This document shows positions 9,847 to 17,104 of a stretch of DNA of 64,000 nucleotides, piece by piece (the stretch's first letter is position 1; the number at the start of each line of letters is the position of its first letter). Origin of the DNA: Azohydromonas australica DSM 1124 (lineage in GTDB: Bacteria > Pseudomonadota > Gammaproteobacteria > Burkholderiales > Burkholderiaceae_C); contig NZ_AUMO01000023.1 in the NCBI RefSeq assembly GCF_000430725.1, forward strand, positions 86,244 to 150,243, written 5' to 3'. The notes under the pieces are model-generated. The model saw nothing but the letters and a program-made list of their open reading frames with translations, did not search any database and was not told the DNA's origin. Both the position numbers and the translations under genes were made by a program.

Positions 9847-11299
9847 CCGGCGTCGTCAACGCCAGCGGCGGCGTGTCCGCCGTGGGCAGCATCGCGAAGG
9901 ACTTGCCCACGTGGCGCCTGGTACCGAGCAGCAGCCCGGAGGCCGGTATCCAGGCTTCCTGGCGTGGCCGCCCATCCCACCAGCCCCACACATCGTGCGC
10001 GCCGCCCAGCGCCACGCGCACGCGCTGACCTTCGACGGCCCGGACCTCGCCGATCACCGCCCCCAGCGCGTTGAGTAGCGCTACGCCCCGGTAGGCGGAG
10101 GGCTCCAGCGCGGCGGCGGCGCGCTGGGCCGTCTCCGCGCCCTGTCCGTCCGGTGCCATGCTGCCGTGGGTGGCCTGCGCCAGCACGCGCGCGGCCTCCT
10201 CGGCGTGGCCGTTCTGCAGCGCGCGCCGCGCCTGGCGCACGGCGTCGGACCAAGCCTCGGCCTGCGGCCCGGCCCAGGCCACGCGCAGCACCTCCGAGGC
10301 CCGCAAGGCGTCATCGAGCGCCGCGGTGGCCCGCTCGCGGAGGCCGGACTGCAGCTGCGCCTGCGCCAGTTGCATGCTCACCGCCAAGCCGTGGTCCACC
10401 ACGGCTTGGCGCTGCGCCGCCTCGCCGGCGCCAGGCCGCGGCTGCAGGATCACCCAGGCCACCACGTCCATGCCGCGCTGCTCGCGCAACACGGTCAGCC
10501 AGGCCGGCAAGGCCATGGCCGCCAAGCCCAGCGCCGCGAAGGTCGCCACCAGCGCCGCCTTGCGCCGCGGCTGCTGGACCGGCTGAACCCCTTCGGCGCT
10601 GCCCATGCCGTGCTTCCAGCCCACCTTGACCATCAGCCAGTTCACGGGGAACGTGAAGACGTAGCCCACGAGCAGCCCCAGCATGCCGAAGCCCCAGAAG
10701 GCCGCGGTGGTCGGCTTGGGCTGCATGCCCACCACGGCCGGCGTCACCCAGGTCATCACCGCGCCCATGCCACCCATGACGGTGAGCATGGAGAAGAACT
10801 CGGCGCGAAAGGCCATCGCCAGCGCTCGCGCGGTGCTGTCGGTCATCATCTTCATGCTCTTGAGCTGGAAGATGAACCAGCCGAAGGCAAAACCCACCGC
10901 GTACTCGAACCAGAACTCCTGCCAGAAGCTCATCTCCAACACGCGCGCGATCACCATCGCGGTCATGATGCCCAGCCCGTCACCGGCGATGCAGTGGATC
11001 ACCGCGCCGTTGACCCGGCGCAGCATCGACTGCTCGTAGGCGTCGTGCAGGCGCTTCTTCTCCTCGGCGCCGCGGGCGCGCGCGACACCTGGCGCGCGCG
11101 CCGTGGCGAAATACAGCGCCAGCCCCAGCACCGAGAAAAACAGCACCACGATGGGCCAGGCCCACTGGATGGCCGTCTTCAGCGGCGTGTTGACCCGGCG
11201 CAGGTCCCATATCACCCAGGCCGCCGCCAGGGCGCCGAACAGGTACCACGGTACGACGAAGCCGGGTTCGGCCAGGAAGCTCAGTGCGTTGAAGCTCAT
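9824..11299 (-). CDS. DUF4396 membrane protein of the oxidase operon
   Basis: This 491-residue protein has about seven hydrophobic helices: residues 14-30, 45-66, several between 115 and 220, and one near 255-275. A soluble C-terminal part (280-491) is Ala-rich and helical. The helix region with FGWFIFQLKSMKMM and FPVNWLMVKVGWKHG matches my recollection of DUF4396, an uncharacterised membrane family often found near copper and respiratory genes. It starts behind a good ribosome binding site (GGGAGAAGGAA) 36 bases after coxB and runs into the cardiolipin synthase gene. Its job is unknown; oxidase assembly or an accessory subunit is a guess from context. Confidence 0.7.
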   Translation of the reverse strand: MSFNALSFLAEPGFVVPWYLFGALAAAWVIWDLRRVNTPLKTAIQWAWPIVVLFFSVLGLALYFATARAPGVARARGAEEKKRLHDAYEQSMLRRVNGAVIHCIAGDGLGIMTAMVIARVLEMSFWQEFWFEYAVGFAFGWFIFQLKSMKMMTDSTARALAMAFRAEFFSMLTVMGGMGAVMTWVTPAVVGMQPKPTTAAFWGFGMLGLLVGYVFTFPVNWLMVKVGWKHGMGSAEGVQPVQQPRRKAALVATFAALGLAAMALPAWLTVLREQRGMDVVAWVILQPRPGAGEAAQRQAVVDHGLAVSMQLAQAQLQSGLRERATAALDDALRASEVLRVAWAGPQAEAWSDAVRQARRALQNGHAEEAARVLAQATHGSMAPDGQGAETAQRAAAALEPSAYRGVALLNALGAVIGEVRAVEGQRVRVALGGAHDVWGWWDGRPRQEAWIPASGLLLGTRRHVGKSFAMLPTADTPPLALTTPDAAGSAR

Positions 11300-11335
11300 T
11301 TCCTTCTCCCTTGCGGCCCCGCGCTTCGGCTGACG

Positions 11336-12415
11336 CTACTTCAAGCTCTGCAGATAGGCCGTCAGCGCGCGCAGTTCGGGGCCGCTGAACTGGCGAAAGC
11401 TGGGCATCTGCGTCCCGGGCTTGAGCGACTGGGCGTCGGTGACCCACGCCTCCAGGTTGGCCACCGTGTTGGGCAGCGAGCCGCCGGCGATGCGCGCGCG
11501 GCTGCCCACGTGCGTGAGCTCGGGGCCGATCTGGCCGTGGGCCGGCGTGCCGCGCACGGTGTGGCACAGCGCGCAGGCGGCGTTCTCGAAGACCCGCCGC
11601 CCGGCTTCGATCTGGGCATTGGCCGGCGGCGGCGCCGACTCGCGCTGGCGGTTGAGCCAGGCCACGAACTGTTGGGCAGGCTCGGCCACGATCTGCAGCC
11701 GCATGTGCGCGTGCTGCACGCCGCAGTACTCGGCGCACTCGCCCTCGTACACGCCGGGCTGGTCGGCCTGGATGCGCACGCGGTTGACATGCCCGGGCAC
11801 CAGGTCCACCTTGCCGTGCAGCTTGGGCACCCAGAAGGAATGGATGACGTCGTGCGACTCCACTGCGATCTCGATCGGGCGCCCGACCGGGATGTGGATC
11901 TCGCTGGGTGCGTGCACCATCAGCTCGGCCCGCTCGCCCAGCGGGCGCAGCGCCTGCGCGCGGTCCAGGTCGCCGCCGGTGGTGCCGCAGATCGAGCCGC
12001 CGGGCAGGTACTGCGCATCGAACCACCACTGGTGACCGACGATGCGGATGTCGGGCTCGTCCATCTTCTCGTGCGCCATCGGGTAGCTGGCCAGCGTCTG
12101 CAGCGTGCCCACGAACAGCGCCGTGAGCACCACCACCGGGAAGGCCACACCGCCCCACAGGATCCAGCGCTGGCCGCCGCCGGCCTCGGCCGGCGCGTGC
12201 TCGTCGAAGCTGCCGCGCCGGCGCAGCGCCACCCAGAACAGCAGCGCCCACACGCCGATCGACACGGCCAGCAGCCCCACCAGCGCCGGCCAGCCCAGCG
12301 CGGCCAGGCCGCGCGCGCCGGGGCCGCCGGAGTGCATGTAGTCCTGCGGCCCGCTGCAGCCCGCCATCAGCAGCGGCCAGCAGGCCAGCAGCGTCGCCGT
12401 GCGCGGGCATCTCAT
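11336..12415 (-). CDS. coxB: Cytochrome c oxidase subunit II with fused cytochrome c
   Basis: The 359-residue protein begins with a lipoprotein-like signal (LLMAGCSG, Cys20), followed by two transmembrane helices (about 40-63 and 86-108) and a cupredoxin domain with a complete binuclear CuA site: His192, Cys227, Glu229, Cys231, His235, Met238. A C-terminal monoheme cytochrome c domain follows (CALCH at 281-285, likely axial Met337). This caa3-like layout lets the subunit accept electrons directly from a donor cytochrome and pass them to subunit I. The ATG overlaps the preceding cytochrome gene as ATGA, which fixes the start. Unusually, subunit II lies eight genes from subunit I, with a PQQ dehydrogenase module between them. 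Confidence 0.93.
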   Translation of the reverse strand: MRCPRTATLLACWPLLMAGCSGPQDYMHSGGPGARGLAALGWPALVGLLAVSIGVWALLFWVALRRRGSFDEHAPAEAGGGQRWILWGGVAFPVVVLTALFVGTLQTLASYPMAHEKMDEPDIRIVGHQWWFDAQYLPGGSICGTTGGDLDRAQALRPLGERAELMVHAPSEIHIPVGRPIEIAVESHDVIHSFWVPKLHGKVDLVPGHVNRVRIQADQPGVYEGECAEYCGVQHAHMRLQIVAEPAQQFVAWLNRQRESAPPPANAQIEAGRRVFENAACALCHTVRGTPAHGQIGPELTHVGSRARIAGGSLPNTVANLEAWVTDAQSLKPGTQMPSFRQFSGPELRALTAYLQSLK

Positions 12416-12876
12416 TGCGGCGCCTCCGGCTCGTGGTCGGTGCCCATGGAGTCGATGTAGGCCACCAGGCGCCAGATCTGTTCCTGGTTGAGCTTGGTGC
12501 CCCAAGCCGGCATGCCGTTGGCGCGGCCCTCGGCGATGGAGTCGAAGATGTCCATGTCCTTGCCGCCGTACATCCACACCACGTCGCGCAGGCTGGGCCC
12601 CATGCCACCGCCGCCGCGCCCGCCGTGGCAGCCTGAGCAGTTGAAGCGCACGAAGAGCTGGCGTCCGTCGCGCAGCGCCTGCGGGTCGTGTCCCAGCGGG
12701 TTCGTGCCTTGCGGCGGTCCGTCACCGGGGCCGGGCAGCGGGCCCACGGGGCGGAACACGGCCGGCAGCGCACTGCTGGTGCGCTGCGCGCCGCTGTCCA
12801 CGCCCCACTTGCTGTCGCAACCGGCCAGCGCCCACACGCCGGCCAAGGCCAGGGTCGTCCAAAGCGCGCGCTTCAT
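12412..12876 (-). CDS. Monoheme cytochrome c lipoprotein
   Basis: The 154-residue protein has a lipoprotein signal (ALAGC, Cys20), a Pro/Gly-rich linker (35-65), and one cytochrome c domain with CSGCH at residues 80-84 and a probable axial Met122 (NGMPAWG). It should sit on the periplasmic face as an electron carrier. It overlaps by four bases both the binding-protein gene before it and coxB after it. From its place it may be the physiological acceptor of the PQQ dehydrogenase (a XoxG/cytochrome cL role) or a relay to CoxB; which of the two is not decidable from sequence. Confidence 0.88.
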   Translation of the reverse strand: MKRALWTTLALAGVWALAGCDSKWGVDSGAQRTSSALPAVFRPVGPLPGPGDGPPQGTNPLGHDPQALRDGRQLFVRFNCSGCHGGRGGGGMGPSLRDVVWMYGGKDMDIFDSIAEGRANGMPAWGTKLNQEQIWRLVAYIDSMGTDHEPEAPQ

Positions 12877-13769
12877 GGTGCCTCCTGTTGCGCCAGTGAC
12901 TGCGGGGCGGACGGCAGCGGCAGCATCGGCACGCCGTAGCGCGACAGCACCGCCTCGATGCGCGGCTGCTGCCGATCCAGGGCCTGCTGCACCCGCTCGC
13001 GCCAAGCCAGGTCGCCGCGGCGCACCCCCATGGCGATGTCGAAGTACATGGGCGTGCCCCCGGCGTCGCGCTGCGGCGCCACCGGCGTGACCTGCAGCGC
13101 CACCGGCTCACGCTGCGCGAAGTAGCCCGCCAGCGGCCCCCAGGCCAGGCCCACGTCCACCTCGCCGTTGGCCACGGCGTCGATGAGCCGGCGCGGTGGG
13201 TCGGGCTCGGCATAGTTGCCGTAGATCGAGTAGCCGTACACGTTGCCCACGATGTGCCGCGCCACCAGCGCCTGCACCGGCGGCACGCTGCTGTAGTCGT
13301 CGCCTACCACGTGCGCGCCAATGCGCAGCTCGCGCAGCCGCGGGTCGTCGAAGGACTGGAGCCCCGGCACGTCGCCGCCACGGGTGACGAAGACGTAGGT
13401 CGAGCGGTAGTACGGCCGCGTGGTGGCCGTGAGCTCGTAGCGCGCGGGCACGCCGATCACGAGGTCGCAGCGTCCGGCGCCCAGCGTGTTGCGGACGAAG
13501 CCCCGGCGCTGCGGCCACCAGGCGTAGCTCAGGCGCGCGCCCAGGTCCTCGGCGATGAGCCGCGCGATCGCGTTCTCGAAACCTTCCCCGCGCTCGTTGG
13601 AGAACGGCAGGTTGTTCGGATCGGCGCACACGCGCAGCTCCGGCACGGCCGTCTCATCGTCGGCACGCTGCGGCGCCGTGTTGTGCGCACAACCGGCCAA
13701 CGCCAGGGCCGCCGCCAGGGCGCCAGCCGCGGCCAGCGCGCGCCGTCCGGAGTCAGAGGCCGAACACAT
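12873..13769 (-). CDS. MxaJ/XoxJ-like periplasmic binding protein
   Basis: The protein has 298 residues with a lipoprotein signal (LALAGCAHN, Cys27) and a family-3 solute-binding fold; the opening segment ELRVCADPNNLPFSNERGEGFENAIA is the hallmark of the quinoprotein-dehydrogenase-associated binding proteins. MxaJ and XoxJ accompany methanol dehydrogenases and are thought to help maturation or activation of the enzyme rather than import a nutrient. The gene overlaps the dehydrogenase gene by 17 bases, and a GGGGA ribosome site lies inside that gene. No ABC permease or ATPase is nearby, which supports the dehydrogenase-partner role. Confidence 0.85.
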   Translation of the reverse strand: MCSASDSGRRALAAAGALAAALALAGCAHNTAPQRADDETAVPELRVCADPNNLPFSNERGEGFENAIARLIAEDLGARLSYAWWPQRRGFVRNTLGAGRCDLVIGVPARYELTATTRPYYRSTYVFVTRGGDVPGLQSFDDPRLRELRIGAHVVGDDYSSVPPVQALVARHIVGNVYGYSIYGNYAEPDPPRRLIDAVANGEVDVGLAWGPLAGYFAQREPVALQVTPVAPQRDAGGTPMYFDIAMGVRRGDLAWRERVQQALDRQQPRIEAVLSRYGVPMLPLPSAPQSLAQQEAP

Positions 13770-15624
13770 ACAGCACGTTCCCCGGGTTGGTGGCCTTGGG
13801 CAGGTCCTTCATCGCCCCGAAGGCGCCCAGCGCGCCATAGGGGTCCTTCTCCGGCGTGCGGCCCGAGAGCGCCGCCGCGCCCATCCAGCCGCCCACGCCC
13901 GAGTACACGGCCACGTACTGCTTGCCGTCGGGGCCGGCGAAGGTCATGGGGTTGCCCACGATGCCCGAAGCCAGCTTGACCTTCCACAGCTCGCGCCCGT
14001 CGCGGTCGTCCACGGCCTTGAACCAGCCGTCCATCGTCCCGTAGAACACCACGCCGCCGGCGGTGGAGAGCACGCCGCTGTAGAGCGGGAAGGAGTGCTC
14101 GCGGATGCTCCAGGTCGGCTTGTGCGCCTGCAAGTCCCAGGCGATGAGCTCGCCCTGGTAGCCGCCCGGGCCGGGGTACATCTTCACGTCGGCGCCCAGG
14201 TACGGCGTGCCGGCGATGTAGTTGGCCTCGACGCCCTCGTAGTCCATGCAGGTGTTGTGCGCCGGGATGTAGAGCAGCCCCGTGCGCGGGGAGAAGGACG
14301 AAGGCACGAACTCCTTGGCGCCGGTGGAGGACGGGCAGATGTCCTTGGTCACGGTGCCCTGGTGCGTGCGCTTGCTCGGGTCCTCGTCGGGCTTGCCGGT
14401 CTTGAGGTCGTAGCCATGCGCCCAGTTGGTGGGCTCGAACTTGTCCGCCGCCAGCAGCTCGCCCGTGCCGCGGTCGTGCACGTAGATGAAGCCGGCGCGC
14501 CCGGGGTGGATGAGCAGCTTGCGCATCTGCCCGTTCAAGGGCAGGTCGATCAGGATGTTCTCCATGATCTCGTCGTAGTCCCAGGCGTCGTGGGCCGAGA
14601 ACTGATAGGCCCACTTGGCCATGCCGGTGTCGGCGTCGCGCGCGAACAGCGTGGTGGACCACTTGTTGTCGCCCGGGCGCATGTCGGCGTTCCACACGCC
14701 GGGGTTGCCGGTGCCGTAGTAGATGAGGTTGGTCTCGGGGTCGTAGGAGATCCAGCCCCACACGGTGGAGCCGCCGAGCTTCCACTGCTCGGGCGGCCAG
14801 GTCTTGACGCCCAGGTCCTGGCCCTGATCCTTGGCGTAGAAGGGCTTGAAGTCCGTGCCGATCTTGACGTCCTTGTCGGGGCCGGTGTTGTAGGCGCGCC
14901 AGACCTCCTTGCCGGTCTTGACGTCCAGCGCCAGCACCCAGCCGCGCACGCCGAGCTCGCCGCCGGAGTTGCCGACAATGACCTTGTCCTTCACGGCCAG
15001 CGGCGCCATGGTCACCGTCTCGCCCACGTCGATGTTGCCGACCTTGGTGTTCCACACCTCCTTGCCGGTCTTGGCGTCCACCGCCACGGTATGGGCGTCG
15101 AGGGTGTTGTAGATGATCTTGCCGTCCACGTAGGAGGCGCCGCGGTTGACCACGTCGCAGCAGGCGATGCCCTGGGCGCGCGGGTCGGGATGGGGCTTGT
15201 AGGTCCACTTCACCGGGTAGCCCGGCTGCGTGAGGTCGATGGCCAGCAGGTGGTTGGGAAACGGCGTGACGACGTAGAGCGTGTTGTCCACCATCAACGG
15301 CCCGCCCTCGTGGCCGTGCGGGATGCCGGTGCTCAGCGTCGAAACGATCTTGAGGTTGGCGACATTGCCGGCGTTGATGGCGTTGAGCGGGCTGTAGCGC
15401 GTGTTGGCCAGGTCGCCGTTGGGCAGCTTCCATTCGCGCTCGGGCAAGGGCGAGATCAGCCGCGAGGGCGGCACCTGGCGCTGGGCGTCCTGCGGCGGGA
15501 TGCGCGTGGTGCCCGGCGGCGGTGTCGGACGCTCATCGGCCCGCGCCGCGGGCGCCAGCGGCAGGGTCAGTGCCAACAGCAGCGTGGCGACGCTTTGCAG
15601 GGGCCGGCCGTTTTGAAGGTTCAT
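13753..15624 (-). CDS. xoxF: XoxF-type PQQ-dependent alcohol dehydrogenase
   Basis: The 623-residue preprotein has a signal peptide (cleavage near 26-29, APAARADE). It is a PQQ beta-propeller with GK(E)VW repeats, the vicinal disulfide pair Cys155-Cys156 (GIACCDVVNRG), metal ligands Glu223 and Asn307, and catalytic Asp349. Asp351 two residues later (WDYD) is the extra carboxylate that marks lanthanide-dependent XoxF/PedH-type enzymes, so a lanthanide cofactor is predicted. It should oxidise methanol or another short alcohol in the periplasm and give electrons to cytochrome c. The start is set by a GAGGTGA ribosome site overlapping the upstream stop. No PQQ biosynthesis genes are in the window. 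Substrate range cannot be told from sequence. Confidence 0.92.
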   Translation of the reverse strand: MNLQNGRPLQSVATLLLALTLPLAPAARADERPTPPPGTTRIPPQDAQRQVPPSRLISPLPEREWKLPNGDLANTRYSPLNAINAGNVANLKIVSTLSTGIPHGHEGGPLMVDNTLYVVTPFPNHLLAIDLTQPGYPVKWTYKPHPDPRAQGIACCDVVNRGASYVDGKIIYNTLDAHTVAVDAKTGKEVWNTKVGNIDVGETVTMAPLAVKDKVIVGNSGGELGVRGWVLALDVKTGKEVWRAYNTGPDKDVKIGTDFKPFYAKDQGQDLGVKTWPPEQWKLGGSTVWGWISYDPETNLIYYGTGNPGVWNADMRPGDNKWSTTLFARDADTGMAKWAYQFSAHDAWDYDEIMENILIDLPLNGQMRKLLIHPGRAGFIYVHDRGTGELLAADKFEPTNWAHGYDLKTGKPDEDPSKRTHQGTVTKDICPSSTGAKEFVPSSFSPRTGLLYIPAHNTCMDYEGVEANYIAGTPYLGADVKMYPGPGGYQGELIAWDLQAHKPTWSIREHSFPLYSGVLSTAGGVVFYGTMDGWFKAVDDRDGRELWKVKLASGIVGNPMTFAGPDGKQYVAVYSGVGGWMGAAALSGRTPEKDPYGALGAFGAMKDLPKATNPGNVLYVFGL

Positions 15625-15629
15625 CAAGG

Positions 15630-16055
15630 TCACCTCAAGCTCAGCAGGTAGGCGGCGATGTCGCGCGCCTGTTCGTCGGACAGCCCGAGATTGGGCATGG
15701 CGGTGCCCGGCTCCACGGACGGCGGGTCCTTGAGCCAGCGCACGAGGTTCTGCGGCGTGTTGGGGATCTCGCCGGCAATGAAGGTGCGGCGCGAGAAGAA
15801 GTTCAGCGGCGGCGCGAGCTTGCCGTCGGCCGCGCGCACGCCCGGCACCGTGTGGCAGCTGCCGCAGCCCATGTCGCGGATCAGCACCGCGCCGCGCTGT
15901 GAGCGCTGCGCCAGCTCGGTCCACGAGCCCGGCGCAGCGACCGAATTGCCCGCGGTCTGCTGCTGCACGACCGCGGTCTGCCCGGGGCCGCAGCCCCCCG
16001 CCAGCAGCGCCACCGCCAGCGCCGCCGCGAGCCCGCAGGCATGAAGCGCGTTCAT
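15630..16055 (-). CDS. Monoheme cytochrome c lipoprotein
   Basis: The 141-residue protein has a lipoprotein signal (LLAGGCGPG, Cys22), one CGSCH motif (64-68) and a likely axial Met120 (GTAMPNLGL), ending in the helical DIAAYLLSLR typical of class I cytochromes. Its last third (RRTFIAGEIPNTPQNLVRWL) resembles the cytochrome domain fused to other oxidase subunits, so it is a good candidate for an oxidase-linked electron donor. The start overlaps the stop of the small membrane protein as ATGA; the dehydrogenase follows after five bases. Confidence 0.87.
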   Translation of the reverse strand: MNALHACGLAAALAVALLAGGCGPGQTAVVQQQTAGNSVAAPGSWTELAQRSQRGAVLIRDMGCGSCHTVPGVRAADGKLAPPLNFFSRRTFIAGEIPNTPQNLVRWLKDPPSVEPGTAMPNLGLSDEQARDIAAYLLSLR

Positions 16056-16486
16056 CGGATCCTCTCGCACAGCGGCAGCCACAGCTGCGCCATCGCGTTC
16101 CATGCCAGCCCGGCCACGAACAGCGCGCTCACCACCACGCCGACCGCGGCCAGGTAGTCCGGCCGGTCGTTGGCATGGATCTGCGTGATGCCCTGGTTGC
16201 GCGAGGCCCGCCAGGCTTTCCACGCGCAGCCCAGCGCTGCCAGCGCCATGGCGATGCAGGCGATGGCGACGAGGGCCTGCACGATCTGCACACCGCCCTT
16301 GGACAGCGCACCCCAATGCGGCGTGCCGGCCATGCAGGCGCTGCCCGAAACGAACCAGCCCAGCGCGAGCTGCGCGGCCCAGGCCAGCGGCCCGCCCAGC
16401 ACGCCGAACCACACCCACCATGCCGGCCGCGGCCAGACGTTGTGCGTGTGCAGCGCCTCGGGAGACATCGAGGAGGCTTCGGCCAT
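16052..16486 (-). CDS. Small membrane protein of the oxidase operon
   Basis: The 144-residue protein is largely hydrophobic, with four predicted helices (about 24-48, 64-86 and 113-134, plus a shorter one), a GPLAWAAQLALGW segment in the first helix, and one Cys in the first loop and one near the C-terminus. I do not recognise a characterised family. It follows subunit III by three bases and overlaps the next cytochrome gene, so it is very probably translated as part of the complex. A subunit IV-like or assembly role is possible. Confidence 0.75.
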   Translation of the reverse strand: MAEASSMSPEALHTHNVWPRPAWWVWFGVLGGPLAWAAQLALGWFVSGSACMAGTPHWGALSKGGVQIVQALVAIACIAMALAALGCAWKAWRASRNQGITQIHANDRPDYLAAVGVVVSALFVAGLAWNAMAQLWLPLCERIR

Positions 16487-16489
16487 GGC

Positions 16490-17104
16490 TCAGCTCCTGT
16501 GCAGGTTGGGCAGCACGTACAGCAGCGCCACCACCAGCACCCACACCGTGTCGACGAAGTGCCAGTACAACCCGGCGTTGTGCAGCGGCCGGTGCGGAGG
16601 CTTCTCCTTGCCCTCCAGGTCGGGCAGGAACAGCACGTAGCTCAGCATCAGCAGCCCGACGATGAGGTGCAGCGCGTGGAAGCTGGTGATGGTGTAGAAG
16701 ATGGACGCATAGGCGTCGGCGCTGGGCTTGAGCTTGCGCAGGTGCTCGCGGTACTCCGACACCTGGATCGCGATGAACACCAGGCCCAGCACGATGGTGC
16801 CGCCCAGCCACAGCCGCGCCCGGGCAGTGTTGCCTGCCTTGGACGCCTGCTCGGCCTTCCACAGCACCGCGCTGCTGGTCAGCAGCACCAGGAGCATCGC
16901 GCTGGCCTTGAGCAGCTTGGGCGGCTCGTCCAGCGGCCACTGGCTGTTGAGCGCGCCCAGGTAGAAGTAGGCGAAGAACAGCGCCACGAACAGCATCGCC
17001 TCGGTGGCGATGAACCACAGCATCGAGGCGCTGCCGCGCCGGTCGTCCCAGGACAGCGCCGCGATGGGCGGGCGTACCAGACTCGAATCCGCGCTTGCGC
17101 TCAT
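16490..17104 (-). CDS. coxC: Cytochrome c oxidase subunit III
   Basis: The 204-residue protein has five transmembrane helices, matching the short five-helix subunit III of many bacterial oxidases. Typical segments are MLWFIATEAMLFVALFFAYF near the N-terminus, ITSFHALHLIVGL in the middle (conserved HALHVxxG-type motif), and GLYWHFVDTVWV near the end. Subunit III stabilises subunit I and, in other oxidases, the proton-uptake path. Its ATG overlaps the coxA stop as ATGA, and earlier in-frame codons do not fit the family, so this start is chosen. Confidence 0.92.
   Translation of the reverse strand: MSASADSSLVRPPIAALSWDDRRGSASMLWFIATEAMLFVALFFAYFYLGALNSQWPLDEPPKLLKASAMLLVLLTSSAVLWKAEQASKAGNTARARLWLGGTIVLGLVFIAIQVSEYREHLRKLKPSADAYASIFYTITSFHALHLIVGLLMLSYVLFLPDLEGKEKPPHRPLHNAGLYWHFVDTVWVLVVALLYVLPNLHRS

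Noticed and set aside
12873..13769. Amino-acid ABC transporter binding protein
   Set aside because: The fold is family 3, but there is no permease or ATPase, the gene overlaps the PQQ dehydrogenase, and the N-terminal ADPNNLPFSN motif is that of the MxaJ/XoxJ group.
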